Of a stretch of DNA of 64,000 bases, positions 7,397-16,700 are shown in pieces. The stretch lies in NCBI RefSeq assembly GCF_008065115.1, contig NZ_CP042913.1:3569658-3633657 (forward strand), in the 5' to 3' direction. Under the pieces are notes generated by a model. The model did no database searches and was not told the DNA's origin. It saw only the letters and a list, made by a program, of their open reading frames with translations. How positions within the stretch are numbered: the stretch's first letter is position 1; every line of letters begins with the position of its first letter. Source of the stretch: Bythopirellula goksoeyrii (GTDB taxonomy: Bacteria; Planctomycetota; Planctomycetia; Pirellulales; Lacipirellulaceae). A program made the position numbers and the translations under genes.

Positions 7397-10300
7397 TTAT
7401 GCCTCTTGGGAAGTTGTGTCTCCTGGAGACCTTCCAAGTGCACCCAGAAGCATCGCTGCCAATTGGCTAGCAACGAATAGCACGAGCCATTTTAGGCGGC
7501 CTTCGGTGAAACCGTAGGAGTGTAGACCAACTCCCATCAGATTAACGCCGAACCAAGACCAAGCTGTGACCACGTTTCCAAAAACGGCCAGCACGGCCAG
7601 GCTGCGGTGAGCCAGCATGCCGCCCCAGCGAGCGTGCAACACAAGGGCGTTCCAGAGGACGATGATTAGGGCACCGTTTTCTTTTGGGTCCCAACCCCAG
7701 AAGCGCCCCCAGGAATCGTCGGCCCAGAGGCCACCCAGGACGGTCCCCACGAAGCTGAAAAAGAGAGCGAAGCAGATTGTGCCGTACATCATGCGGATGA
7801 GTTGTTTCCGGTTTTCGGCGTCCAGCCGATTCAGCACTAGTGCCATGAAAACATAAACCAGGCCCATCATGCCGGCTAAGATGGTTGTCGCGTAACCGAG
7901 CGTGATGCAGACCACGTGGGTGGCTAGCCAGAACTGGGTATCCAGAACGGCTTGCAAGACCATGTAGGTATCGCCGTCGCCGGCCAGGTTGTACGCGATG
8001 AACAGGGTGGGAAACCCGACCACTGCCGCCAACAGATTTCCTAGCCCACGACGGTAGACATGCTCGTAGACCAACGCAAAAAGGACGGCGGCCCAGCCGA
8101 TAAACACGGCTGAAGAATAAAGATTTGTCACCGGGGGACGACCAGAAATATAGATGCGAGCTCCCAGGGCATAAGTATGCAGCAAGAACGTGAACCACAA
8201 CAGCCAATTCGCACTGCGGTTGAGAATTGCCGTCCAGCCGAGCCAGGAACAGGCCGAGAGGACGAAGCACACCAGATACAGGGCCATGGCAAGTACAAAA
8301 GGATTAAACTGGTTGATGTAGGCCTCATAGTCGATGCGATTTAGGTCAAGAATCTCTGCGGTCTTTCGGGAGAGTGCATCGGGATTATCATTAAGCTTGG
8401 CGGCGAATTCTGTATCAGCAGCGGACCGCTCAGCAACCAGCTCTTGATAGGAGGCAACCGACGAATTGAACTTTTCCAAATCGCCGGAGCGGTAGGCGTC
8501 AAGAACGGCGCGCAGGGAGGGGATCGCTTCATTCACAGGCTTTCCTGAAATGCTGTCCACAATGAAATTCGCCTCGGCCGCAAGCATGATCTGCCAGGGT
8601 TCTTCAGGTGTGGCGGGGGGGATAGCGCGGGGGCTTTTGGGGTCGAGAGCTTGGATTTCTTGGCCAAGCCTGGAAAGATCCGCCATCAAATTCTCTCGAG
8701 AATCCGTACGCACGGCGGGTGATGCAAAGGAATTTTGCAAAGTTCGATAAAGGACAAGCTTTCTCGCCAAATCCAAGAATTTCTGCTGGACAAATGTACG
8801 CTGAGCCTCCGGGACCTCCATTGCCAACTTCCACTGTTTCATGGTTTCTTCATTTTCCTCTGCCAATTCCGCGATGCTGTATCGAAAACCATCGCGAGGT
8901 TCGAGATTTAGCGTTTGCAACACATCGAGATTCTCAATGCGAATGATGCGGTAGTCCTGAGCGGCGCGGGTATTGGCAATTACATCAAGCAACCAGCGGA
9001 TAGCAGGGACCTTCGGGCTTTGATCCACTTCCCCCTTGCCGGAGAGCACTGTCAGCATATTGCGAGCCATCGTATCGTACGGTTGGATACGCCCCTCGTA
9101 GGCCAACGGCAATTTGCCAAATTCGTATATCTGCATTTCCGTGGGCGGAAGCTGGTGGGGACGCGCCCGTCCGGCTACCCAACCTACAAAGAGGAGCAGT
9201 ACCAACGCAGGAATCCAGACCTGCGGAGAACGCCAATCGGAAAGTACTTCCATTGGTGATTGGCGTGCTGCCAACACTGCAGCGTTTGTCTTGCGATTGG
9301 CAAAGCGAGTGAAGGTCAGACCAAAATGGTACAACATCCCGGCCGCGACCAGCATGCAAGCGACGTAGGGGATCATCCATCCGGTGTTGGAAACCACTTG
9401 CAAGACGGTGCCACGTTCGGTTTCCTTATCCCAGTCGGCCTGATAGAGCGTGTCACCACCATAGCGGAGGGGATTATTCATCCAGATTTTCGCCTCGCGA
9501 TCGACGTGATTGGCGGGGTCCGTCAGACGAACTTCCGAGGAAAAGTTTTTGGGGGTCTCCGTTCCGACATACCGGTCGAAGCGGAAATCCAAGAGTTCCA
9601 CTGAATACGGTTTCATCATCCGCTTAAACTGCATTTGCATTTCGTACGGCTTACCATCAATTTCAAGACTCTCAGTCATGGCTGCCGATGAGGGCAAGGC
9701 CCACGTAAGATAGGTGCCTAGAGGCTCATGGTCCTGTTTGGTAAGTAATTCTAAGTACGCGGCCGGCAGATCGACCGCTTGCTCGGTCGAGGCACCAGTA
9801 CTCTTGGGACGCTGCTCGACTATCCGCATGGTTCCCCATCCCTCGGTTGCGCGGGTCGTTTCACCAGGCTGTGCAAGTCGTGTTACCGCGTTGGGTAGAA
9901 ATTCGGTCACGCGAATGGCAAAGGGGAGGGCAGGGTGCTCGATTATTTCGCCCGAGTCAGCAGCCGCCCGTAACATCGACACGGGGACCACGGTCACTTT
10001 GTCTTTCTCTGGACCTGATTTGTCGACGATGGCTAACTCGGCACTGCGAATGTCTTCTGCGTAGTTGACGGTTTGCCCCTCGGCAATTTGCATGCGGGCT
10101 TCCTCAGCAGTGAGGCCTGTGTGCAATTCACTAAACATCAACAGACCAACCCCGCCGTGCAGAAGCACGATCCCAGCACGCTGCCCAAAGACAAGCCGGC
10201 AGCCGGCCAAGAGTACCAGTCCAGCTGCTGCGCCCTTGATAAGTTGCCAAAGGATTCGCAGTCCTGAAGGGTCAAGCTGTGCTTCTGGATGGATGAACAA

Positions 10301-10954
10301 CCAGAGCGTCACAGCGACTAGTACGGTGCAAGTCGCCGCCCCAAGCCACCACAACCAGGAGGAACCTGTTTTGGCGCGATTGGGGAAATTCAAGGCAAGT
10401 CGATAGGCAAACAATAAGGTAGAGGCCCCCAAAGCTGCCCTCAGGGCATGCCATAGACCATTGCAAAACTGAGGGGAGAGTTCACTTCGGACATTATCAC
10501 CTAATCCGCTTTGCACAGCCGCGTAGGTTAACAGTATGCCCACGACAATCAGACCGCTTCCAAATCTTAGTTGATTGCCCGAGCCACTAACTTTGAATCG
10601 TGTGAGATGGGCAGCCAGCAGGTTAGCCCCCAAGAGGGCCCCTAAGGTCCACCCACCAGGAAACGGAAAAACGCCGGCGATGTCCCAAGAACGCGGGAAA
10701 AATATTTGCACATCAATCCAGGCAACCAATGTGCGGAAATAGCGATGGACGACAAACCAAATATCGTGGTCGATTTGCGCTAGCGTACCGGCAAGGATGA
10801 GGAAAATACTCAGAGCAAAGAGAACCACGGTCAGGCGCAGCGAGGCAAACCCAGCGATTATTTCTGCAAAGAGGCTTATTTTGCGGGCCGTTTGCGATGT
10901 TGTTATGTGGGGGGGAATGGTTTCTCGATAATCTTGGATTTCAGTAGTTGCCAC
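7397..10954 (-). CDS. ccsBA: fused cytochrome c synthetase CcsBA (ResB + CcsA), System II
   Basis: 1185 residues. The N-terminal 600 or so residues carry ResB/CcsB-type helices (RLTVVLFALSIFLILAGTLAQ near residue 40) and a large exported domain; the C-terminal 350 carry CcsA helices with the haem-handling WWD segment RFWGWDPKENGALIIVLW (around residue 1085) and flanking His residues. System II synthetases move haem across the membrane and attach it to CXXCH motifs of exported apocytochromes; the fused form is known in several lineages. The extra region between the two halves (about residues 600-850) is helical and exported, longer than in typical fusions. It is the last gene of a minus-strand run. 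Function is confident; the role of the central insertion is unknown. Confidence 0.9.
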   Translation of the reverse strand: MATTEIQDYRETIPPHITTSQTARKISLFAEIIAGFASLRLTVVLFALSIFLILAGTLAQIDHDIWFVVHRYFRTLVAWIDVQIFFPRSWDIAGVFPFPGGWTLGALLGANLLAAHLTRFKVSGSGNQLRFGSGLIVVGILLTYAAVQSGLGDNVRSELSPQFCNGLWHALRAALGASTLLFAYRLALNFPNRAKTGSSWLWWLGAATCTVLVAVTLWLFIHPEAQLDPSGLRILWQLIKGAAAGLVLLAGCRLVFGQRAGIVLLHGGVGLLMFSELHTGLTAEEARMQIAEGQTVNYAEDIRSAELAIVDKSGPEKDKVTVVPVSMLRAAADSGEIIEHPALPFAIRVTEFLPNAVTRLAQPGETTRATEGWGTMRIVEQRPKSTGASTEQAVDLPAAYLELLTKQDHEPLGTYLTWALPSSAAMTESLEIDGKPYEMQMQFKRMMKPYSVELLDFRFDRYVGTETPKNFSSEVRLTDPANHVDREAKIWMNNPLRYGGDTLYQADWDKETERGTVLQVVSNTGWMIPYVACMLVAAGMLYHFGLTFTRFANRKTNAAVLAARQSPMEVLSDWRSPQVWIPALVLLLFVGWVAGRARPHQLPPTEMQIYEFGKLPLAYEGRIQPYDTMARNMLTVLSGKGEVDQSPKVPAIRWLLDVIANTRAAQDYRIIRIENLDVLQTLNLEPRDGFRYSIAELAEENEETMKQWKLAMEVPEAQRTFVQQKFLDLARKLVLYRTLQNSFASPAVRTDSRENLMADLSRLGQEIQALDPKSPRAIPPATPEEPWQIMLAAEANFIVDSISGKPVNEAIPSLRAVLDAYRSGDLEKFNSSVASYQELVAERSAADTEFAAKLNDNPDALSRKTAEILDLNRIDYEAYINQFNPFVLAMALYLVCFVLSACSWLGWTAILNRSANWLLWFTFLLHTYALGARIYISGRPPVTNLYSSAVFIGWAAVLFALVYEHVYRRGLGNLLAAVVGFPTLFIAYNLAGDGDTYMVLQAVLDTQFWLATHVVCITLGYATTILAGMMGLVYVFMALVLNRLDAENRKQLIRMMYGTICFALFFSFVGTVLGGLWADDSWGRFWGWDPKENGALIIVLWNALVLHARWGGMLAHRSLAVLAVFGNVVTAWSWFGVNLMGVGLHSYGFTEGRLKWLVLFVASQLAAMLLGALGRSPGDTTSQEA

Positions 10955-10982
10955 AACAGTATCCGGAGTAAAGCTGACTTAA

Positions 10983-11044
10983 TAGCCTCCGCCGGAAGGC
11001 GGGGGTTAAATGGCGGGCAAAACCCCACCTTCAGGTGGAGGCTA
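10983..11044. repeat. imperfect inverted repeat upstream of ccsBA
   Basis: Arms of about 22 bp (10983-11004 and 11023-11044; TAGCCTCCGCCGG pairs with the complement of the CAGGTGGAGGCTA side) flank an 18-bp spacer. The transcript would form a strong GC-rich hairpin. It lies between the lipoprotein gene and ccsBA on the minus strand and could be an intercistronic terminator or a dispersed palindromic repeat; there is no clear T-run. Confidence 0.6.
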
Positions 11045-11097
11045 CCTCTATGGAGTTCGCCCTCTAGCATACCGCTCTAAGATGGGCGACGTAACGG

Positions 11098-12201
11098 CTA
11101 TTCAAAGTGAACTGAGGCAAGAAACTCTTCGAATCTGTCCTGCTGCTCGTCTACAATTTCCGAATTGCCAACGATCTTAAAGAACCAGACCTTTTCGCCA
11201 TGTTCGACCATTGCAACCAGCATGGTAGCCTGGGGATTGGTCTCTGCAGGACTCTCGAGGCGAATAAAGCTCCCCTCATTACCATCGATTTCGGTCTTCT
11301 CGATGTATTCTTCGAGGTTCGTCTCGGGAGGCAAGCCTACTTGAGAGGCCCAGCGTTGGGCATTGGCCAGTACGTCCGTAATCTGAGGGCCTGCCGAGGT
11401 AGGGAGCGGGATCACCGTGACTTCGGCTTGTTTGTCACCTGTGCCGATGTTGAAAGCTGCCTTCCGCATCATGGAGGTCTTGCCAGGCTGCCAGCCCTCA
11501 GGCGTCTCAAAAGTGAACCCCGCATTGGCGGATGGGGGAGCCACGGCCTGAGCGGATTTGGGAGGGGCCGCTTTCTTAGCTCCTCCTGTCATCCCAGCGT
11601 GTGGATTCATCGTAGGAGTCTGCTTGAGGATGCCTGAGAGCTCGACAACGGTAGCCTGACCGGTGGCCGTTTCTATTTTGCTAGTCTGTTCGAGGATAGC
11701 CTGCTTGGATAGCTCACCCTGACTCAATTGTCCGAGCCAGCGATTCACATTGAGGGCGACATACTCGTCCCAGGGACCAGAAAGAGGCAACGAGGAAATG
11801 GCGATTTCTAGATCCTCCTTCTCATCGGGGACCACGATGGTAGCAAGACGCATTTGGGAGGGTCCTTTTTCGGACCATCCATCGGGAACTTGCCAAGCAA
11901 GTGGACTCTCTGCCGAATCTCCTTTTTCGACGGTCTTGAGAAACCTATTGAACTCGTCGCGATGCCGAGCAACTGCTTCAGCGGGTCCAGCCAACTTGAA
12001 AAACCAGACTGTCTTGTCCACCGGTAACATGGCTGCCAAGGTATGGTCGAGTTGACTGGCAACTTCCTCTTTGTTGAACGGAGGACGCGGAGCAGATGTT
12101 CGCTCTGTGGTGTAGGTGCTGATTTCTTCATTTGGCTGACAGGCTACACATGCCAAAAACAAAAAGAAGAGAACTGAGCATCGGGCGAGGGCAGTAAACA
12201 T
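11098..12201 (-). CDS. lipoprotein with duplicated domain
   Basis: 367 residues from the ATG at 12201, which begins a lipoprotein signal (MFTALARCSVLFFLFLACVAC); an ATG at 12306 would bury this signal under 35 residues and is less likely. The mature protein holds two copies of one domain: each has a WQVPDGW or ETPEGWQ segment, a LATIVVP or VTVIPLP strand, a W(L/A)xQ(L/V)G helix and ends with VWFFK(L/I)xG plus a final EF..FL helix. In the second copy these come in order; the first copy is split around the N-terminus, where VWFFKLAG appears early. I recognise it as a planctomycete-type exported protein without known function. It lies between the HTH-membrane protein and ccsBA on the same strand. 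Confidence 0.7.
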   Translation of the reverse strand: MFTALARCSVLFFLFLACVACQPNEEISTYTTERTSAPRPPFNKEEVASQLDHTLAAMLPVDKTVWFFKLAGPAEAVARHRDEFNRFLKTVEKGDSAESPLAWQVPDGWSEKGPSQMRLATIVVPDEKEDLEIAISSLPLSGPWDEYVALNVNRWLGQLSQGELSKQAILEQTSKIETATGQATVVELSGILKQTPTMNPHAGMTGGAKKAAPPKSAQAVAPPSANAGFTFETPEGWQPGKTSMMRKAAFNIGTGDKQAEVTVIPLPTSAGPQITDVLANAQRWASQVGLPPETNLEEYIEKTEIDGNEGSFIRLESPAETNPQATMLVAMVEHGEKVWFFKIVGNSEIVDEQQDRFEEFLASVHFE

Positions 12202-12462
12202 ATGAGAGTACACTGGAGGGAAGCTGAGAGGTTTAAGAACAACCTCCAGCTTGACGGATTGGCTCGATCTCTGCAAGAACGCAGCCACACATATGCGAAG
12301 CGGCATTGAAGAAATGGGCCGAGAAGCAACGCGGATCTAATTCCTAAGAACTACACAGCAATGAGAGACATTCTGAAACTCTAGTGTGATAGATTCGGAC
12401 CTGACCTCTCTGCGAAAATCCGCAGAATCAGCGTTTTTCCGCGTTACATTTCTTATGTCTGG

Positions 12463-14088
12463 TTAGTTCAGGCCGAACATTCCCAAGAGTGCTTCGAGCA
12501 TCGAGCTATTGAGGCTGTAGGTCTCGTCCCAACTCCAGATGTTGCGAACCATGTCGAGCATCATGATGCCAGCTAAGATGAGTAAGATAGCCGGAGCCAT
12601 CAATAACAGGATGTTTCCTAAGGTGTATTGACCCTCGGCAGCCGGAACTGCCACTGGGCCCGCATAGGCCCCCATGCCAATATCACCAACTGGGGCGTCA
12701 CCAAAGTCTTCGGACAACACGACCCCTTCATCAGCTTCTTCAGAAAATGCATCGGCATCCAACCCCCCCGCCTCTTCCTCAAAAGCACCTAGATCGGCGT
12801 CCAGGGCGATGACTTGCGAACTACTGTCACCATCATCAGCCCCTCCCTCGCTCAAAGGAGTAAGCTGAAAATCATCATCGGTCTGGAGGTCGCCAGATTC
12901 CCCAGCGAGGCTCGATAGGTTTGATTCTCCTCCTAGTAACGAGATCTCAGGGTCGGAACCTTCCAGCGATAACGAGCTTAGAATTGCCGAGCCTCCCACG
13001 TCCAAGGGGATGTCATCGAGCGCAAGTCCACTATCCGAGGGGGACACGAGATTGATTCCGCTATCGCCACTGTCGAGGGTCAAATCACTTCCCCCTGAGT
13101 CGGCTAGTATCAGGTCGTCATCCGTCGCCAAATCCAGTTCCGCATCTGATCCTTCATCGCTCTGTAGTGAGACTCCGGACAGTTCTTCCAAGGGTACGTC
13201 AGTCGAACCCATGTTTGCATCATCTTCGGCTTCCTCGTCGTCGAGTTTTAGGTCGCTCTCGCCTTCTTTTTCGACCAGCGACTTTTTCGACTTACTTGAC
13301 TCATCAGAAAGATCGCTCGGATCGAGAGCGAGGCTCGACTCGGCGGCAAGATCAATTTCTAGTTCCTCAAGATCTTCAAACTTGCGTTTGGCACTCGAAA
13401 GATCCTCACTGTCGTCATCAAGCACACCCGATCCGGATATTTTCGAAGAGTGTATATCTGACGCCTCGCTGGGGGCAGAGAGCTTGGTGTCGTCGTCATC
13501 CGTCACATCATCAGCCAATTCTAATTCAAGATCAGCATCCTCTAACTCAAGTTCCTTACGGCCGATGATTGTACTCAAAGAACCACTCACAGATTCACCC
13601 AACTCCTCCTCACTGAGCAGGATTGAGTCCGAGGCATCATGCGAGCGATCTGGATCCTCCAATTCAATTGAGCTGGATTCCGCGGTTACGGTATCATCTG
13701 GATCGACCAGTTCGAGTTCGCTACTGGCCGAAAGCGTGTCTGTATCTTCCAAGGGAAGCGAAATCGCGGATTCATCTGGCTCAGACTTCGAATCGACTTC
13801 ATCATCCTCATCAGCTAAACCAAGTTCGAGATCATCGACCTCACTTAGGTCCTCAAGAGGTTCGGCTGCAACCAGTTCTTCGGGATCAACGAGCCCAATG
13901 TCGCTCGGAGGTGGGACGTCTGGAATTCCATCCTGGGCCATACCTTCAATTTCGTCTCCTCGAAACTTCCAACTCGAGCCGTCTCGATAGGCGCGTAGCA
14001 TTCCGCTCTCACGGAGCTCGTTGAGTTTCTCCGCAGAAATCCCCAACTTCTCAACTGCTTCGTCAAAATTATAAAACTTCTGTTCCAT
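12463..14088 (-). CDS. membrane-anchored helix-turn-helix protein with long acidic region
   Basis: 541 residues in three parts. Residues 1-52 form an excisionase/MerR-like helix-turn-helix (FDEAVEKLGISAEKLNELRE, then RAYRDGSSWKFRGDEIE). Residues about 55-470 are extremely rich in Asp, Glu, Ser and Leu with repeated SDLxLD/LELAD-type units and no basic stretch, so probably disordered. Residues about 490-520 form one or two membrane helices (NILLLMAPAILLILAGIMML). The layout puts a DNA-binding-like domain and an acidic linker on the cytoplasmic side of an anchor. It could tether DNA or act as a scaffold; no direct evidence. A long Ser-rich frame on the opposite strand is only its shadow. Confidence 0.75.
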   Translation of the reverse strand: MEQKFYNFDEAVEKLGISAEKLNELRESGMLRAYRDGSSWKFRGDEIEGMAQDGIPDVPPPSDIGLVDPEELVAAEPLEDLSEVDDLELGLADEDDEVDSKSEPDESAISLPLEDTDTLSASSELELVDPDDTVTAESSSIELEDPDRSHDASDSILLSEEELGESVSGSLSTIIGRKELELEDADLELELADDVTDDDDTKLSAPSEASDIHSSKISGSGVLDDDSEDLSSAKRKFEDLEELEIDLAAESSLALDPSDLSDESSKSKKSLVEKEGESDLKLDDEEAEDDANMGSTDVPLEELSGVSLQSDEGSDAELDLATDDDLILADSGGSDLTLDSGDSGINLVSPSDSGLALDDIPLDVGGSAILSSLSLEGSDPEISLLGGESNLSSLAGESGDLQTDDDFQLTPLSEGGADDGDSSSQVIALDADLGAFEEEAGGLDADAFSEEADEGVVLSEDFGDAPVGDIGMGAYAGPVAVPAAEGQYTLGNILLLMAPAILLILAGIMMLDMVRNIWSWDETYSLNSSMLEALLGMFGLN

Positions 14089-14188
14089 CGAGACCTCTTG
14101 GGCTCCAAGAAAGCTTGGACTCCGTTAGGCTCGGCGCTGTACCCTCCATGTGAGCAAACGAGCTAAATAGTAAAAGTTTCTTCCTTAG

Positions 14189-14530
14189 TTATTTCCTCTG
14201 TATCGAATTCTTGATATCTGCCGGTGAAGGGGCTCCACTATTGAACTCCAGCATCTGCAAATCGGCGCTCATGTCACGAACGCTTTTCAATTGAATTTCT
14301 CCTGTTTCACGACTGATGTCGTAAACTCCCATCACCCGCGCCGCGGGATCAATAACGATGACCCTCAGGGGTCGACCGTCAACATCCTGTACGTGGGTGA
14401 TAAGTCCATCGCCCGCCATCCCGGTTGGCATAATCGGTGCCGCATTGGCTGGCTGCCAATTCCACAGCAACGCCAAAGCGAACCAACCCAATCCAACCGA
14501 CGCGACTCCGACGCCAATCCTTTGCCACAT
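14189..14530 (-). CDS. small exported or membrane-anchored protein
   Basis: 113 residues with an N-terminal hydrophobic segment (VGVASVGLGWFALALLW) followed by ANAAP, which looks like a signal peptidase site. The mature 80 residues have two short beta hairpins (GRPLRVIVIDPAARVMGVYD) and a helical C-terminus. It precedes the helix-turn-helix gene by about 100 bp on the same strand. Function unknown. Confidence 0.65.
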   Translation of the reverse strand: MWQRIGVGVASVGLGWFALALLWNWQPANAAPIMPTGMAGDGLITHVQDVDGRPLRVIVIDPAARVMGVYDISRETGEIQLKSVRDMSADLQMLEFNSGAPSPADIKNSIQRK

Positions 14531-14758
14531 TGCACGACCTCCTGTTCAAATCGCCCCCAGCGGGGCTCGGTTTGGGGAGCAACTCCTACTATTCATTCTA
14601 AAAGCCACACCCCCAGGTTCAAGGAAATTTCGCCCCATCCTATTATGCTGCCTGAATTTACTCAAACTGAGATTCGCTCAAAACCGAATAACCGCTAGAA
14701 CTGCCGGATAGAAAGCATGCGGATTGCGTTCCGGGGATGGTTTGCTAGTCTAGGCTCC

Positions 14759-15559
14759 ATGGCCTCTGAAAACAGTAAAAAACGCTTGGAATTCGCCGTC
14801 GAGATCGCTCGTCAGGCTGGAAAGTTCACTTTGCAACACTTTCGCAGCCGCGATCTGGCAGTTGAACGCAAGGGAGATGGGTCCCCAGTAACCCTAGCGG
14901 ACCAGGGTGCCGAAAAGTTGCTCCGAGAGCAAATATCGCTTCGATTTCCCTCCGATGCAATTCTGGGAGAGGAATTTGGCGAAACACCAGGGTCAAGCGG
15001 CTACTGCTGGGTGCTCGATCCCATCGACGGAACGAAGGCATTTATCAGCGGTGTGCCGCTCTTTACGACGCTTGTGGCAGTGATGCATGACGATCTTCCG
15101 ATGGCGGGAGTGATCTATGCTCCGGCTGTCGATGAGATGGTCTATGCCTCGAAGGGGAACGGCAGTTGGCACACTGTTGAGGGCGGCACTCCTGAGCGCT
15201 GCCAAGTGTCTCAGGTGGCAAAACTGGAGGAAGCTGTTTACTTGACGACCTCCGTTCGTTCCTACACGAAAGATCGTAAATCGGACGGCAGAGGGGTGTT
15301 CGATGCCCTGGCCGCCGCCTGCCGTGTGACACGCACTTGGGGCGACGCGTTTGGCTATATGCTCGTAGCCACAGGGAGGGCGGAGATCATGATCGACCCG
15401 GTGATGAACCTGTGGGACGCTGCTGCGTTGCAGCCCATAATCGAAGAGGCGGGGGGCAAGTTCTTCGATTGGCAAGGGAAGGCAAGCGTGCATAGTGGTG
15501 AGGCGGTTGCGACCAACGCTGCCCTGGCAGAGGCCGTGCAGGAAATGCTAGCAAAGTAG
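14759..15559 (+). CDS. hisN: inositol-monophosphatase-family phosphatase, probably histidinol-phosphatase
   Basis: 266 residues from the ATG at 14759; an ATG at 14717 is possible but adds an atypical extension. The metal-dependent phosphatase signature is complete: GSPVTLADQGAEK, the EEFGE loop, WVLDPIDGTKAFISGVP (DPxDGT metal motif) and LWDAAALQPIIEEAGG (WDxA motif). The GTKAFISG version and the length fit the HisN-type enzyme of histidine synthesis (histidinol phosphate to histidinol), although related inositol phosphatases share most of this. No other his genes are nearby. Confidence 0.8.
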   Translation: MASENSKKRLEFAVEIARQAGKFTLQHFRSRDLAVERKGDGSPVTLADQGAEKLLREQISLRFPSDAILGEEFGETPGSSGYCWVLDPIDGTKAFISGVPLFTTLVAVMHDDLPMAGVIYAPAVDEMVYASKGNGSWHTVEGGTPERCQVSQVAKLEEAVYLTTSVRSYTKDRKSDGRGVFDALAAACRVTRTWGDAFGYMLVATGRAEIMIDPVMNLWDAAALQPIIEEAGGKFFDWQGKASVHSGEAVATNAALAEAVQEMLAK

Positions 15560-15566
15560 TGGCCGT

Positions 15567-15971
15567 ATGCTCACACATTCGCTAGTGGGCAACGTGCATC
15601 GCAGTTTAAGCCTCGTCTATTCTTCTCTTCAACTTTTGAAAGATACAGTCAGTCGAAGCTTATCCGCATCTCATTTGTCAAGAAGCAGAATATGCGTCTT
15701 TGGCAACGACTTCGCAGGTCGCAGAGGTCCAGATTTCGACGTCTGGCAAACGGCCTATGGCACATCTGCGGTTGGTGATGCGGACGGTGACGGCGACTCC
15801 GATGGAAGCGATTTCTTGATCTGGCAGCGGGAATTCGGTTCAGGAATTCCTCTTATTAGCTCACAAATTGCGGTTCCAGAACCTAGAAGCACACTGTTAC
15901 TGGCTATGGCAGGAGTGAGCCTAGCCATTCTGTGGAGTAGGGATTGTACTCGGGGCTCAAACTGGCCCTAA
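15567..15971 (+). pseudogene. remnant of a PEP-CTERM/dockerin-like exported protein
   Basis: Only the C-terminal part looks like protein. A dockerin-like doublet (FDVWQTAYGTSAVGDADGDG, then SDFLIWQREFG) is followed by VPEPRSTLLLAMAGVSLAIL and a basic tail, the PEP-CTERM sorting signal. The 45 residues before it have no signal peptide and no domain, so the front of the gene has probably been lost. It starts 8 bp after the hisN stop and ends before the rpmB promoter region. A short intact gene cannot be excluded, but it would have no export signal. Confidence 0.55.
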
Positions 15972-16078
15972 CTTCTGTCCACAACAGCGGTTGCATCGGT
16001 TGCGGGGATCGGTATACTGAGCGGTTTACCCAAAATCAACTTAGACCACTGTTTTTCAGTATACGAAGGACCAGAACG

Positions 16079-16354
16079 ATGGCCCGACAATGTGAAGTTT
16101 GCGGCAAAGGCCCACAAATCGGCAACTCGGTAACGATCCGCGGTAAGCGAAAGTATCTCGGCGGCGTCGGTACGAAGATCACGGGAATTACGCGCCGACA
16201 ATTCAAACCGAATCTCCAGAAGGTTCGTATAAGCACCCCAAACGGCACTCACAAGTCGATTTTGGCTTGCACGCAGTGCATTCGATCCGGATCGGTCACC
16301 AAGATCGTTCGCCAGGCCCCGTTCAAGGTCCCTGATGCACCGGCTGTCTCTTAG
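16079..16354 (+). CDS. rpmB: 50S ribosomal protein L28
   Basis: 91 residues from the ATG at 16079, preceded by AAGGA about ten bases upstream; a longer frame starting at 15944 is not plausible. It opens with MARQCEVCGKGPQIGNSV and continues with KRKYLGG and ITRRQFKPNLQ, the L28 core. Cys6 and Cys9 (CEVC), with a second pair later (LACTQCIR), make this the zinc-binding C+ form. L28 is a component of the large ribosomal subunit. Confidence 0.92.
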   Translation: MARQCEVCGKGPQIGNSVTIRGKRKYLGGVGTKITGITRRQFKPNLQKVRISTPNGTHKSILACTQCIRSGSVTKIVRQAPFKVPDAPAVS

Positions 16355-16407
16355 GCCGTTCTGTAGTGAGTATCTGAACCGACTACTTTTCTTGCGAGAG
16401 AAGGGCG

Positions 16408-16695
16408 ATGGCAATCACTCGCACTGATGTTGAAAAAGTGTCGCTCCTGGCACGCCTGCAATTGAGCGACGCCGAGCTAGATCGACTTACAACGGAACTC
16501 GCCCAAATAGTGGAGTACGTCGATCACCTCAGTGAAGTCCCTACTGAAGGGGTCGAGCCGATGGCTCACGCGGTTGAGGTACACAATGTCTTCGTGGCTG
16601 ATGAAGTAGAGGCGAGCCTGCCTCGTGAGAAGGCATTGGCAAACGCACCTCGTCACAACGACCGAGCATTCCTGGTGCCCCCCGTGCTAGGTTAG
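16408..16695 (+). CDS. gatC: Asp-tRNA(Asn)/Glu-tRNA(Gln) amidotransferase subunit C
   Basis: 95 residues, full length for GatC. The N-terminal helix (VEKVSLLARLQLSDAEL) and the ILEYV-like segment AQIVEYVDHLSEVPTEGVEP are typical. GatC stabilises GatA and bridges it to GatB in the GatCAB complex, which converts Glu-tRNA(Gln) and/or Asp-tRNA(Asn) to the correct aminoacyl-tRNA. It lies 5 bp before gatA. Confidence 0.93.
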   Translation: MAITRTDVEKVSLLARLQLSDAELDRLTTELAQIVEYVDHLSEVPTEGVEPMAHAVEVHNVFVADEVEASLPREKALANAPRHNDRAFLVPPVLG

Positions 16696-16700
16696 ACTAA

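Noticed and set aside
7542-8270. 242-codon minus-strand frame inside ccsBA
   Set aside because: Out-of-frame shadow of the CcsA half; Arg/Ser/Pro-rich without domain.
13010-13990. 326-codon Ser-rich frame on the plus strand
   Set aside because: It is the exact antisense of the acidic repeat region of the helix-turn-helix membrane protein; Ser runs mirror Asp/Glu/Ser codons and there is no domain.
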